DNA from: Sphingopyxis flava | GTDB taxonomy: Bacteria; Pseudomonadota; Alphaproteobacteria; Sphingomonadales; Sphingomonadaceae | Direction: 5' to 3' | Length of the DNA stretch: 43,502 nucleotides | Assembly (NCBI RefSeq): GCF_900168005.1 | Contig: NZ_FUYP01000029.1 | Coordinates: 1 to 43,502, forward strand | In this document: positions 1 to 9,514 of the stretch, piece after piece | Layout: every line of letters begins with the position of its first letter | Position numbering within the stretch: position 1 is the first letter of the stretch | Translations under genes and position numbers: made by a program | The notes under the pieces: model-generated | The model's input: only the letters and a program-made list of their open reading frames with translations | Databases searched by the model: none | What the model was told of the DNA's origin: nothing

Positions 1-542
1 TGAGGTAACGTCGGTCATGGCGGGTGTAGCCTATGGCAATTTCTGTCCCGGAGCAGGGACGGCTTAGACACCCAATTTCTTACTTCAGAACAGAGCTTTA
101 CGCTACTCCCGCCTACCGCTCAGACACCCCTTGGTGCATAAGAGCGGCTAAACCGTCAGTGACGTCAACTCAGGTATGCCGGCGAAGTGGATACTGCCAA
201 AGCAAGCATTCTCCGCCCGCGTAGCAGCCGGGCGTTCTCTATCGGGCGAAGGGTAGGCCAGCCGCACCGGCGAGCTTGCGATCGTTTCCGTTCGGGCAAG
301 GCGGTATATATTCTCGGTGCGCAGCCTGGCTTCGACCTCACTGATGGGAATCAGCCGCCTGGACAACTTAAAATTCTCTTTGTGTTCGCCCTCACTGCAA
401 CGCTCTCGCCTGTCCCGCGTATCTCGCCTGTCCCGCGTATATTGCCACGGCCGACTGGGGGAGGTAGGGGCAGGTTTCGCTCGCAAGGCCCTGTTTTCGG
501 CCAGATGTCTCATGGAATTATGATAGATCGGTCTGATTGATC
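1..542. other. Leading non-coding stretch with an 18-bp tandem duplication
   Basis: No convincing gene lies here. Open frames exist on both strands (for example 187-540 plus and 148-513 minus), but they encode Arg/Ser/Pro-rich sequences without recognisable motifs and overlap each other. The stretch holds a perfect head-to-tail duplication of 18 bp at 404-421 and 422-439 (unit TCTCGCCTGTCCCGCGTA). Near 70 and 120 there are two similar short stretches containing AGACACCC. It may include the promoter of the phosphatase gene, or the decayed edge of something mobile. I see no element that can be named. Confidence 0.5.
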
Positions 543-1328
543 ATGTTTTGGAAGCGCAAAAGCAAGCCTGCTCAACCAGCGCGCAGCGGCTTTTCGATCC
601 CTGAAGGGCAGCGCGTCTACGCAATTGGTGACATTCACGGTCGCGACGATCTCTTCGCAGGAATTCTCGATTTGATCCGCGCCGATAATGCCGCACGCGG
701 CGCGGCGCAGGTGACAATCATTCTCCTCGGCGATCTTGTTGATCGCGGGCCGCAATCGGCTGAGGTTGTCGAGCGCGCGATGCGGCTACGCAAAGAATTT
801 CCGGATACAAGATTGCTTATCGGCAATCACGAGGAGTGCTTCCTTGCGGCGTTGACTGGTGACGCTCGGCGTCTGCGCTATTTCATGCGCATCGGCGGCG
901 ATGCCACGGTAGCAAGCTATTGGGGCGATGAAGAAAGTCTTGCCGAAGCGAGCTTCGAAGAGGTTGCCGAACGGTTGCCTCGGCTCGTTCCGCACGCGCA
1001 TGTCGCATTTCTGGGAACGGGGGAAGATGTTATCGAGATTGGGGATTATGCCTTTGTCCATGCGGGCATCCGTCCCGGGATCCCTCTCGAAAAGCAATCA
1101 CTCTCTGACCTTCGCTGGATTCGCGATGACTTTCTCGACAATCTGGCCGATCATGGAAAGATGATCGTGCATGGCCACAGCATCACGGCAGAGCCCGATG
1201 AGCAAGGAAATCGCATCGGAGTCGATCTCGGCGCGTTTCGCAGCGGAACGCTGGCGGCGCTTGGGCTCGAGAGCGACCAGCGTTGGTTCCTTTTCGCGCG
1301 TGAGAATCTGGCGCGTGCCGCCGCATGA
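543..1328 (+). CDS. PPP-family metallophosphatase (serine/threonine protein phosphatase-like)
   Basis: 261 residues. Three signature motifs of the PPP metallophosphoesterase fold are visible: GDIHG at 29-33, GDLVDRG at 63-69 and GNHEE at 94-98. Later histidine motifs VHAG and HGHS complete the two-metal site. In this family the enzyme hydrolyses phosphoserine/phosphothreonine, some members take phosphotyrosine or nucleotide substrates, and it is cytoplasmic (no signal peptide). I chose ATG 543. A TTG at 537 would add only two residues. The gene stands 155 bp upstream of the polysaccharide genes. A role in reversing phosphorylation of the Wzc-like kinase at 3738 would be an attractive inference, but no sequence evidence links them, and no low-molecular-weight Wzb phosphatase is present in the window. 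Confidence 0.85.
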   Translation: MFWKRKSKPAQPARSGFSIPEGQRVYAIGDIHGRDDLFAGILDLIRADNAARGAAQVTIILLGDLVDRGPQSAEVVERAMRLRKEFPDTRLLIGNHEECFLAALTGDARRLRYFMRIGGDATVASYWGDEESLAEASFEEVAERLPRLVPHAHVAFLGTGEDVIEIGDYAFVHAGIRPGIPLEKQSLSDLRWIRDDFLDNLADHGKMIVHGHSITAEPDEQGNRIGVDLGAFRSGTLAALGLESDQRWFLFARENLARAAA

Positions 1329-1483
1329 CGCAAACTAGCCGGACGACAGCGGGATCAGGCAGCCCAATCTCACCGCCGCTTTTGTGCAATCCGCCTTATC
1401 GCGCTTGTCACCCCGGAATCGAACGTCTAAGCCCCGCGCAATGGCTGCCAAGCCCGCATTATTGAAGACAAGAAAAGCGGATT

Positions 1484-2911
1484 ATGAATAGACAAGCGGT
1501 TGCAGCTCCTATCTCAAGACCGGCTTTTGGCGCGGCTTTACCGGCCTCAATTCCTATACTTTTCCTGATCTTTACATTCCTCGTGGGTGGAGGATCTCGT
1601 TCAGATATTGCTTCTCTGCCTTTACTGCGCGCCGTAGCCGTTTTGGCCGCATTTTGGGCGGCTACGCGATTAACGGCCGATGATTGGAAGCGCATCCGCG
1701 CGCCCTTAATTTTGCTCGTGCTGCTAACCGCGTGGATTGCATTTCAACTGATCCCGCTTCCCCCTGCCGTGTGGCACGCGCTCCCGGGTCGCGAGACCAT
1801 CATTGAAATCGATCGGCTACTGGGTCAACCCGACCTTTGGCGGCCGATTTCACTGACGCCATCGCAAACCTGGAACAGCTTGCTTGCAATGTCCGTTCCG
1901 TTGGCCGCGCTTCTCCTCGCGGCAACGCTCGATACCGAGGACCATCCGCGATTGATGCTCGCGATCGTCGCGGCTGCCGCAGTAAGCTCTCTGCTGGGCT
2001 TCTTTCAGCTTTTGTCGGGGACGGAAGGCGCCGCCTATCTCTATCGGATCACAAATTCGGGTGCGATGGTGGGGCTGTTCGCAAACCGCAACCACAATGC
2101 TGTTTTTCTGGCCTGCGCGACGGTGATTGCGGCGGCGCTGCTGCGCGATGAAAGGATGCGTAACCGTCAAAGCAGGGGCGCGCAGATTGCTCTCGTTCTT
2201 GCACTTCTGACATTTACTGCTCTAACGGCGCTCATCGGCTCGCGCGCGGGTTTCGTCGCGGGTGTCGCCGGATTCTCCATAGGATATTTCATGTTGATTT
2301 CCGTGTGGCACGCGAAGCCCCTGAGGCGCCGCGAGGTTGAGGCTCCAGTAGGTGTGCCCGGAATTTGGCGCTTTCTCGTTTATTTGCCGCCAGTTTTACT
2401 CATCATGTTATTGGCAACAGTAATCGGACTCTCCGACCGAGTAACCGCGCTCAGTCGGTTAACGGACCCCGGCGCAGGCGTTGATATGCGCGCTGAGGCG
2501 TGGCCGACCGTATTGTCCATGATCGAAAAATTTTGGGTCACGGGAAGCGGAATGGGATCATTTCCAGATGCATACGAGATGTTTGAGCCCGACGCTCTGC
2601 TTAGCCCTTTTTATTTCAACCACGCCCACAATGATTGGGCCGAGGTCCCGCTAACAGGTGGGTTGCCGATGGTGTTGATCCTCATCTCGGCCGTTGTTTG
2701 GGTTGCTCGCCGATTCCTGTCGATCGGCGTACGCAATCTCGCAAAGAGTTACCGAGGTGACATGCGGCTTCCAGTTCTCGTGATAATGTTCATTTTAGCA
2801 GCGGCTAGCCTTGTCGATTATCCCCTTCGCGTGCCGTCGTTACAGGTTATGATTATCATGTTGATAACATTGGTGTGCTGTCCGGCTTCCGCGCGTGTCC
2901 AGAGGGTTTAA
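1484..2911 (+). CDS. O-antigen ligase / polymerase family membrane protein
   Basis: 475 residues, mostly hydrophobic, with about ten or more predicted membrane spans and a large periplasmic loop near the C-terminus. The Wzy_C/O-antigen ligase signature is recognisable: an SRAG segment in mid-protein (IGSRAGFVAG), then HAHNDWAE around residues 380-387 just before an LTGG turn. These proteins act in the inner membrane on undecaprenyl-linked glycans, either polymerising repeat units (Wzy) or transferring the chain to lipid A core or protein (WaaL/PglL type). Sequence inspection does not separate the activities. It leads straight into the Wza- and Wzc-like genes. A second polymerase-like protein lies at 13457, so one of the two may be the ligase. 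Confidence 0.8.
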   Translation: MNRQAVAAPISRPAFGAALPASIPILFLIFTFLVGGGSRSDIASLPLLRAVAVLAAFWAATRLTADDWKRIRAPLILLVLLTAWIAFQLIPLPPAVWHALPGRETIIEIDRLLGQPDLWRPISLTPSQTWNSLLAMSVPLAALLLAATLDTEDHPRLMLAIVAAAAVSSLLGFFQLLSGTEGAAYLYRITNSGAMVGLFANRNHNAVFLACATVIAAALLRDERMRNRQSRGAQIALVLALLTFTALTALIGSRAGFVAGVAGFSIGYFMLISVWHAKPLRRREVEAPVGVPGIWRFLVYLPPVLLIMLLATVIGLSDRVTALSRLTDPGAGVDMRAEAWPTVLSMIEKFWVTGSGMGSFPDAYEMFEPDALLSPFYFNHAHNDWAEVPLTGGLPMVLILISAVVWVARRFLSIGVRNLAKSYRGDMRLPVLVIMFILAAASLVDYPLRVPSLQVMIIMLITLVCCPASARVQRV

Positions 2912-2980
2912 GCTTGCGGGCTTGCCTCGAGCCTCTATAGCATCCGTATCATCGAAGCAGCTGGATATCTTATAAGTCTC

Positions 2981-3718
2981 ATGGCCCAATTCCGCTTCAT
3001 CTTCGCTCTAGGCATCGTGGTTCTTGCAGGGTGCGCTAAGAATGCGCCTCCGGTCGCGAGCGCCCCTGATAGTCCGGTTACCAAACTCGCCGAACTGCCG
3101 AGGCCGGAGGCGGCCGATGTCGTTCATTCAAGCCGGACCGCTTTTATTGGGCCTTTTACGGAATTGCGCGTGGAAGTCTTTAATGTACCCGAAATGCAGC
3201 GCGACATTATGACCGATGGTCAAGGGAATTTTGCTTTTCCGCTGGTGGGGGCTGTGGCTGCGGCGGGCAAGACGCCGGACATGATCGCGAGCGAAATTCG
3301 CAGCAAGCTGATCGGCCGTTATGTGCGGGATCCTCAAGTTACGGTTAATTTCAAGTCACCGACAAGTCAGTTAGCCATCCAGTCGATGTCGGTGACAGTC
3401 GACGGTCAGGTGAATAAGGCAGGCTCCTATCCCGTCGTCGGTCGAATGACCCTGATGCGCGCGGTCGCGCTGGCGGGTGGTACGACTGAATTTGCCAAGC
3501 TCGAAGACGTCGTTGTTTTCCGCGACGTCGGCAACAAAAAATATGTCGGAATCTATAATTTGGAAGGCATCCGCCGTGGCAATTACGCCGATCCGGAAAT
3601 TTTCCCGAACGATGTCGTGATTGTTGGTGACTCTCCGCAGCGACGCATGTTCAAGGATATTCTCCAGACTTTCCCCGCGCTGCTGTCACCCATAATCCTG
3701 CTGGCCCGCGAAGTTTAA
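2981..3718 (+). CDS. wza: Polysaccharide export outer-membrane lipoprotein (Wza/GumB type)
   Basis: 245 residues. The N-terminus is a lipoprotein signal ending in the lipobox LAGC, with Cys18 as the lipidation site. A poly-export domain follows at roughly 50-140 (pattern with ELRVEVFNVPEM and GNFAFPLVGAV), then one SLBB-type domain (VDGQVNKAGSYPVVGRMTLMRAVALAGG). The family forms the periplasmic and outer-membrane channel through which capsule or exopolysaccharide leaves the cell. It is shorter than E. coli Wza (about 380 residues), as usual for GumB-like members with fewer SLBB repeats. It sits 20 bp before the co-polymerase gene, its expected partner. Symbol by family resemblance. Confidence 0.88.
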   Translation: MAQFRFIFALGIVVLAGCAKNAPPVASAPDSPVTKLAELPRPEAADVVHSSRTAFIGPFTELRVEVFNVPEMQRDIMTDGQGNFAFPLVGAVAAAGKTPDMIASEIRSKLIGRYVRDPQVTVNFKSPTSQLAIQSMSVTVDGQVNKAGSYPVVGRMTLMRAVALAGGTTEFAKLEDVVVFRDVGNKKYVGIYNLEGIRRGNYADPEIFPNDVVIVGDSPQRRMFKDILQTFPALLSPIILLAREV

Positions 3719-3737
3719 CCTGAGAACGGATCGCAAC

Positions 3738-5912
3738 ATGAATGACTTGGCCGCCACGCGCGATTCCCTCTCATCGCCCTACGCGCAAATGCCTTATGCG
3801 AGCTATGACGAAGGTCGCGATGGGCTGCCTGTTCTCGAAAGAACGTTCGCTGCTGTGCTCGGCCATCGCAACTGGGTGCTAGGCATAATTGCTGGGTGCC
3901 TCATCTTAGGGCTTCTTGCCACCTTTCTTGCGACACCTCAGTACACCTCGACAGCTCGGATCGAGATTTTACCCGATGCGCCGGTCGCGACATCGATTCA
4001 GGGCGAACGTGATCGTGCGCCGGTTAATGAGGCAGCATTTTACAATACACAATATTCATTACTGCAATCGCGTTCGCTAGCTGAGCGCGTCGTTCGCGCG
4101 GGTAACTTAACTGCTGATCAAGCGTTCAATACCGCTTTCAAGTTAACCTCGCCCGAAGCCGGCATGACCAGCCAGCAGCGGCGCAACATCAGTAAGCGTG
4201 CTGCGGAGATTCTTCTTCAGCACCTTCAAATATCTCCGGTGCGCTCGTCGAGCTTGGTCGACGTCAGCTTCGCAACACCGTCCCCACAACTGTCGGCGAA
4301 GCTCGCGGATCTGTGGGTCACCCAGTTCGTCCAAGCTAGCATAGACCGCCGCTTCGCCGCGACATCTGATGCACGCAAGTATCTCGAAGCGCGTCTAACC
4401 ACGCTCCGGCAAAATCTCGAGGTCTCAGAGCGGGCCCTAATTAATTACGCGACTAACAAAGGCATCGTAACCATTTCCTCTGAAACAGACGCTAACGGAC
4501 AGACAAAGACGCGAACTTTGGTGGGGTCGGATATCGAGGCGGTGAGCAAGGCGTTGGCCGAGGCTCGGCAACTACGCATCGCCGCCGAGGCGGAGCTTGC
4601 TAATACGCAGACGGGCGCTGCCCAGGTCAATGCGCCGGCGGTAGGAGCGATGCGGCAAAAGCGTGCAGAGGCGGCTGCCGAATTGGCTCGTATGCGCACC
4701 ATATTCGGAGATGACTATCCGGGCATCGTCTCTTTGCGCGCTCAGGTGGATAACCTAGACCGCAGTATCGCCGCGGAAACTGCTCGTTCCACCCAAGGCA
4801 ATCGGGAAGCGTATAATGCAGCCGTCAAGCGCGAGCGCGATCTCGAAGCTGAACTTGATCGCCTGACCGTAGATTATAACGCTCAACAGCGCGAGTCTAT
4901 ACAGATGGCTATTCTTCAGCGAGATGTGGATTCTAACCGCCAACTGTATGACGGTCTGCTCCAGCGCTATAAGGAGATCGGAGCCGCAGGGGTCGGCACT
5001 AACAATATCGCAGTAGTTGACCGCGCTAAGATCGCGGACAAACCTTCCAGCCCTTCGCTGGGATTGAATCTCATGCTTGCTCTCCTCGCAGGCGGGGCAC
5101 TTGCTGCTGGTCTGATCCTTATACTTGAAAAAATCGATAGTTCGGTTCGTGATCCTCAAGAAGTGATTGGACGTTTTGGTCTGCCACTTCTCGGTGCAAT
5201 CCCTGAGGTGCTTGACCAGACGGTCGCAGAGGCACTTCTGGATAAAAAGTCAGCAATTTACGAAGCTTATTTTTCGTTAATGACGAACCTTACTTTCCTT
5301 ACTGAGCACGGCGCTCCTCGTTCGATTATGCTGACTTCTTCCCGGCCGAAAGAAGGAAAGAGTAATTCTGCGCTCGGCGTCGCAACGGTGCTCGCAGCGA
5401 AGGGCAAGTCGGTAATTCTCGTTGACGCCGACATCCGAAACCCCTCTCTCAATCGCTATCTTGACCTTTCGAATAAGAGCGGGCTCAGCCATTATTTATC
5501 TGGTAACGATGACTTGAATTCAATGATCGTCGAGCTGCCTAAGTATGGTCTGTCCATCATTACGGCGGGTCAGTTGCCCCCCAACGCCGCCGAACTTCTG
5601 GGCAGCGAACGCCTGCCCATGCTGATCAAGAGCTTACTCGCGAGCTACGATCATGTTCTCATTGACTCGCCTCCTTTGCTGGGCCTCGCGGATGCACCCC
5701 TGATAGCGCGTCATGTTGAAGGTGTCCTCTTCACGATAGAAGCTAACGCAACTAAGAGTCGCGCGATCGCAACTGCGCTAACGCGTCTTCGCATGGCGGG
5801 TGCGAAGCTGTTCGGCGCTATTGTCACTAAAGTTGGCGCCCGCAACCAAGTTTACGGTTATGGCTACGGTTATGGTTACGGTTACAGCTATGGTGACGGA
5901 AGTAAAACCTAA
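3738..5912 (+). CDS. wzc: Polysaccharide co-polymerase with tyrosine autokinase domain (Wzc/ExoP type)
   Basis: 724 residues. The N-terminal part is a Wzz-like chain-length domain between two membrane spans (about 46-68 and 438-460), with a long periplasmic helical region rich in Ala/Glu/Arg. The cytoplasmic BY-kinase domain has a Walker A variant SSRPKEGKS at 534-542, Walker A' ILVDAD at 560-565 and Walker B with Asp643 (VLIDSPP). The tail carries a tyrosine cluster with seven Tyr alternating mainly with Gly, the autophosphorylation region in this family. It controls polymerisation length and opens the Wza channel by cycles of oligomerisation and phosphorylation. Kinase and membrane parts are fused, as in proteobacteria. 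The tail is encoded by an imperfect 6-bp repeat at 5853-5894. Confidence 0.92.
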   Translation: MNDLAATRDSLSSPYAQMPYASYDEGRDGLPVLERTFAAVLGHRNWVLGIIAGCLILGLLATFLATPQYTSTARIEILPDAPVATSIQGERDRAPVNEAAFYNTQYSLLQSRSLAERVVRAGNLTADQAFNTAFKLTSPEAGMTSQQRRNISKRAAEILLQHLQISPVRSSSLVDVSFATPSPQLSAKLADLWVTQFVQASIDRRFAATSDARKYLEARLTTLRQNLEVSERALINYATNKGIVTISSETDANGQTKTRTLVGSDIEAVSKALAEARQLRIAAEAELANTQTGAAQVNAPAVGAMRQKRAEAAAELARMRTIFGDDYPGIVSLRAQVDNLDRSIAAETARSTQGNREAYNAAVKRERDLEAELDRLTVDYNAQQRESIQMAILQRDVDSNRQLYDGLLQRYKEIGAAGVGTNNIAVVDRAKIADKPSSPSLGLNLMLALLAGGALAAGLILILEKIDSSVRDPQEVIGRFGLPLLGAIPEVLDQTVAEALLDKKSAIYEAYFSLMTNLTFLTEHGAPRSIMLTSSRPKEGKSNSALGVATVLAAKGKSVILVDADIRNPSLNRYLDLSNKSGLSHYLSGNDDLNSMIVELPKYGLSIITAGQLPPNAAELLGSERLPMLIKSLLASYDHVLIDSPPLLGLADAPLIARHVEGVLFTIEANATKSRAIATALTRLRMAGAKLFGAIVTKVGARNQVYGYGYGYGYGYSYGDGSKT

Positions 5913-5945
5913 CGCGTGGGTCGATTGAGCGTTTGAGGCGGAAAA

Positions 5946-7157
5946 GTGAAAGCACTTCTCACAGCCGGGTGGGTGGCAGCGAGCGCCTTCGCCATTTGGG
6001 TGGGCGCGACGAGCTATATTATCGCGAACGAGGTGAAAGCTCCCGCGGCAGCCCACGCGGTTGGGCTCGCTCCGAGGGGATCGGCGAACGCCAATTTTGC
6101 CATGATGACCTATGGCGTCCGAACGCTCAAGGATCCGCAAGCGGCTCCGTCCAATGCAGAGCTCGATCTTGCACGCGCCGCATATCGCGCGGAGCCGCTA
6201 TCTTCCACTGCGCTCAGCCTCATTGTCGCCACAATGCCCGAAGGCGAGACGCGGCAATCTCTGCTGACACAAGTTGGCGACCTGACACGCCGCAATTCGC
6301 TGCTCAACGAAGAGCAGATCACAGCCGCGGCCCTTCGCGGCGACGACCGGGCTTTTTTCCATTGGCTGTCACGATCGGTCCTGACCAACAATGATTTGCG
6401 TGTCGCCTATGTCAGCGCAATGGCCGAAGCGACGGCAAGGGAGGGCGCTGTCGCGGCGCTCACTCCGGTTATCGGCTCGGCGCCCAGTTGGTCCGAGAGC
6501 TATTGGCACCAGGTCGTCCAGCGCCCCGCCAGCCTTCTTAACGCCGCCAAGCTGCGCATTGCAGTTGCAAAGCAGCCGTGGCGGCAAACAAACGTCAGCC
6601 GCTGGGACCGCGCTTTGTCAATCGAACTGACTAATCGTGGCCACTTCGACGCCGCCCGAGCCTTGTACGAGGGATTGGACCTGGCGCGCGAAACCCGCTC
6701 CGGCAATCTGTTGTCAGATGGGGGATTCGGACGGCAGCCCGAATTGCCGCCGTTTGACTGGCAGCTTGCGGTGTCGGGAACGCTGGGGGCATCGATTGAC
6801 GACAGGAGCAAAAGCCTCCTTGTCTCTGCTATTAGCGGAGCGCGCGGTTTCGCTGCACGACAGCTTGTGTCCTTGCCCCCTGGGAACTATCGGCTGGGTT
6901 GGTCTTTATCGGCTTCGATGCCCATTACTCCGTCGCCCTTGCGCGCGCGCGTTAGTTGCGCCGAGTCAGGGGAGAGAGCTGCGCCGATTCAGCCCATTTC
7001 GCTCACGGCCGGCCAGCATGCTAAGTCATTCATCATTCCTGAAAGCGTGTGCCGCTGGTACTGGCTATCGATAGACGTCGTTCTGCCGGATGATTCAGCG
7101 GGCATTGATGCTTATTTCCGCAATATCTCACTGGCACAGACGACGGGAAATAAGTGA
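5946..7157 (+). CDS. Unknown polysaccharide-locus protein with N-terminal membrane anchor
   Basis: 403 residues. The start is GTG 5946, supported by a GAGGCGG ribosome-binding site six bases upstream. Residues 5-27 form one hydrophobic segment (signal anchor). The middle region (about 60-230) is Ala/Leu/Arg-rich and looks helical and TPR-like. From about 245 onward the sequence changes to a beta-rich pattern with PPGNYRLGWSLSAS and two cysteines (RVSCAESGE and ESVCRWYW) that could pair, resembling a carbohydrate-binding-like jelly roll. That suggests a periplasmic protein acting with the export machinery, but I do not recognise the family. It lies 33 bp after the kinase gene and 57 bp before the epimerase gene, so it is probably co-transcribed. 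Confidence 0.7.
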   Translation: MKALLTAGWVAASAFAIWVGATSYIIANEVKAPAAAHAVGLAPRGSANANFAMMTYGVRTLKDPQAAPSNAELDLARAAYRAEPLSSTALSLIVATMPEGETRQSLLTQVGDLTRRNSLLNEEQITAAALRGDDRAFFHWLSRSVLTNNDLRVAYVSAMAEATAREGAVAALTPVIGSAPSWSESYWHQVVQRPASLLNAAKLRIAVAKQPWRQTNVSRWDRALSIELTNRGHFDAARALYEGLDLARETRSGNLLSDGGFGRQPELPPFDWQLAVSGTLGASIDDRSKSLLVSAISGARGFAARQLVSLPPGNYRLGWSLSASMPITPSPLRARVSCAESGERAAPIQPISLTAGQHAKSFIIPESVCRWYWLSIDVVLPDDSAGIDAYFRNISLAQTTGNK

Positions 7158-7214
7158 GCACTTGTCGTTGCATGGCGCGTTACGGCCGGTGTTGACCCGA
7201 ACTGAGGATTTTTC

Positions 7215-8231
7215 GTGCAGCGCAAGATATTCGTGACCGGCACCGCCGGATTCATCGGCTTTCACCTCGCTAAGTTATTACTCGACGAGGGCTTCGCAGT
7301 CGCGGGGTACGACGGTCTAACTGATTACTATGACATACAGTTAAAGCATAATCGCCACCAGCAGCTGCTCCAGCACCCGAATTTCTCAGTGACGGTAGGT
7401 ATGCTGGAGGACCAGGTGTTACTCGACGCGACGATCGACACATTCGACCCCGACGTGGTCGTCCATCTCGCAGGGCAGGCCGGGGTCCGCTACAGCATCG
7501 AAAACCCGCGGGCCTATCTCGACAGCAATGTCATCGGAACCTTCAACGTCATGGAGGCGGCGCGCCGACGGTCGGTGAGCCACTTGCTTATGGCATCGAC
7601 ATCGTCCGTATACGGCGCCAATGATAATATGCCGTTCATCGAGACCCAGAAAGCCGACACGCAGCTTTCCATCTACGCGGCGACAAAGAAGGCCAATGAA
7701 TCGATGGCGCACGCCTATGCGCATTTGTGGAACCTACCGACCACAATGTTTCGATTTTTCACGGTCTACGGCCCGTGGGGTCGCCCCGACCTTGCGCTTT
7801 ACAAATTCGTGGACGCCATACTCGAGGGGCGCGCAATCGATATATACAACCATGGCGAGATGTATCGCGATTTCACGTACGTAGACGATCTTGTCCAGGG
7901 CATTCGCCTGCTGATTGATGTAGCTCCAAAGCGCCCCGGGTTTCGCACCGATATCTTTGAGGGAGACTCATTGAGTCCGGTCGCGCCGTTTCGCATCGTC
8001 AACATTGGCAACAATGAAAAGGTTCGCCTCCTCGACTTCATACAGGCGATTGAGGAGGCGCTGGGGGTTGAGGCGATACGCAATTACATGCCCATGCATG
8101 CCGGAGACGTACCCGCGACTTTGGCAGACGCGTCGCTGCTTGAACGGTTGACTGGCTACCGCCCCGACACCGATTTTCGTCACGGCATCGCCAAGTTCGT
8201 TGCATGGTTTCGAGAGTATAGTGGGAAATGA
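7215..8231 (+). CDS. UDP-glucuronate 4-epimerase (LspL-like), extended SDR
   Basis: 338 residues, usual length for the family. It has the Rossmann NAD motif GTAGFIG at 9-15, the STSSVYG serine segment at 128-134 and catalytic Tyr154/Lys158 in YAATKK. The NAD-epimerase pattern with YDGLTDYYD and an early KHNRH stretch is typical of UDP-GlcA 4-epimerases, which make UDP-GalA. The start is GTG 7215 with GAGGA nine bases upstream. It would supply galacturonic acid for the exported glycan. No ugd (UDP-glucose dehydrogenase) is present in the window, so UDP-GlcA must come from elsewhere. A UDP-glucose 4-epimerase role is less likely but not excluded by inspection. Confidence 0.85.
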   Translation: MQRKIFVTGTAGFIGFHLAKLLLDEGFAVAGYDGLTDYYDIQLKHNRHQQLLQHPNFSVTVGMLEDQVLLDATIDTFDPDVVVHLAGQAGVRYSIENPRAYLDSNVIGTFNVMEAARRRSVSHLLMASTSSVYGANDNMPFIETQKADTQLSIYAATKKANESMAHAYAHLWNLPTTMFRFFTVYGPWGRPDLALYKFVDAILEGRAIDIYNHGEMYRDFTYVDDLVQGIRLLIDVAPKRPGFRTDIFEGDSLSPVAPFRIVNIGNNEKVRLLDFIQAIEEALGVEAIRNYMPMHAGDVPATLADASLLERLTGYRPDTDFRHGIAKFVAWFREYSGK

Positions 8232-8359
8232 CGCCGGTTCCCATGAATGCCTCCTGGGAGAGCATCCGAATCGGTCGTCGTTATGTCTTAGCGCGATGGC
8301 AAGGGCTTTTTATCCCGCATCCCCTGACCCAATAGTAAAACCGAATGAGGAACAGTTAC

Positions 8360-9514
8360 ATGCCAGCCGACCTTAAGGTTCTGACGGTCTTCGGCACTCG
8401 CCCCGAAGCGATTAAAATGGCACCTCTTATCCAGCAACTATCCGAGGCCGCCGAAATCGACGCCCGGGTCTGTGTTACTGCTCAACACAGGAGAATGCTT
8501 GATCAGGTATTAGAGTTGTTCAGGATTACCCCTGATTATGATCTTGACTTAATGATGCCTGGGCAAGATCTCACCGACATAACATCGCGTGTTCTAAGTG
8601 GACTGCGGCCTGTCCTTTTGCAATTTCAGCCGGCCATCGTACTTGTTCATGGAGATACCTCTACGACATTGGCTGCCTCACTTGCGGCTTACTACCAGCG
8701 CATACCGGTCGGCCACGTTGAGGCAGGTCTACGTACCGGGAACAATTGGTCTCCTTGGCCTGAAGAAGTGAATCGGAGGGTGGTTGGCGCAATAGCAAGT
8801 CTTCATTTCGCGCCGACGGAGCGCTCGCAGGCTAACTTAGTGGCTGAAAATATCCCCCCTGATCGTGTACACGTGACAGGAAACACGGTAATCGACGCTC
8901 TCCAAGAGATTGCCCAACGTATCGAAAGTAATCCAACGTTGGAAGCTGAATTATCGAGACAATTCAACCTCGATGAGAAGCGGCGCCTAATTTTGGTCAC
9001 GGGGCATCGTCGTGAGAGCTTCGGCGGTGGATTCGAGCGTATCTGCGCGGCCCTCGCGCAGCTTGCCCAGAGACCCGATGTCGAGATAGTGTACCCGGTG
9101 CATCTCAACCCCAATGTCAAAAAACCAGTCGAACGGCTCTTGTCCGCTCAGCCCAATGTGCGCCTCATTTCGCCGCAGGATTATTTGCCATTTGTCTATT
9201 TGATGAATCGCGCCTCAATTATTCTCACAGATTCCGGCGGTATCCAAGAGGAGGCGCCATCGCTCGGGAAGCCGGTTCTCGTTATGCGGGACACAACTGA
9301 ACGGCCCGAGGCCGTCGAGGCGGGCACCGTTAAACTAGTCGGGACCGACACCCGCTTAATCGTTGAAAGTGTCTGCGAGCTGCTTGATGATCGCGCAGCT
9401 TACGAAAAGATGAGCTTCGCTCATAACCCTTACGGTGACGGACAGGCTGCCCAACGGATCCTGTCTTTTATTCGACAGTGGTTCGTTCAACTCAATGAAA
9501 AGCAAGGGATATGA
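8360..9514 (+). CDS. wecB: UDP-N-acetylglucosamine 2-epimerase (non-hydrolysing)
   Basis: 384 residues. It converts UDP-GlcNAc to UDP-ManNAc in the cytoplasm. Family motifs are clear: [13 protein letters not shown] at the N-terminus, [27 protein letters not shown] and the C-terminal [20 protein letters not shown] followed by TERPE. I prefer ATG 8360, preceded by GAGGA at 8348-8352, over an in-frame ATG at 8345 that would include that site in the coding sequence. The gene overlaps the next by ATGA, so WecB and WecC are translationally coupled and together make UDP-ManNAcA. Confidence 0.93.
   Translation: MPADLKVLTVFGTRPEAIKMAPLIQQLSEAAEIDARVCVTAQHRRMLDQVLELFRITPDYDLDLMMPGQDLTDITSRVLSGLRPVLLQFQPAIVLVHGDTSTTLAASLAAYYQRIPVGHVEAGLRTGNNWSPWPEEVNRRVVGAIASLHFAPTERSQANLVAENIPPDRVHVTGNTVIDALQEIAQRIESNPTLEAELSRQFNLDEKRRLILVTGHRRESFGGGFERICAALAQLAQRPDVEIVYPVHLNPNVKKPVERLLSAQPNVRLISPQDYLPFVYLMNRASIILTDSGGIQEEAPSLGKPVLVMRDTTERPEAVEAGTVKLVGTDTRLIVESVCELLDDRAAYEKMSFAHNPYGDGQAAQRILSFIRQWFVQLNEKQGI

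Noticed and set aside
148..540. Overlapping open frames of 117-121 residues on both strands before the phosphatase gene
   Set aside because: They overlap each other, have no recognisable motif, and their composition (Arg, Ser, Pro) is that of random GC-rich frames.
5853..5894. Considered as a short CRISPR-like or satellite array
   Set aside because: The repeat is in frame inside the kinase gene, codes for the Tyr/Gly tail known in this family, and has no spacers.
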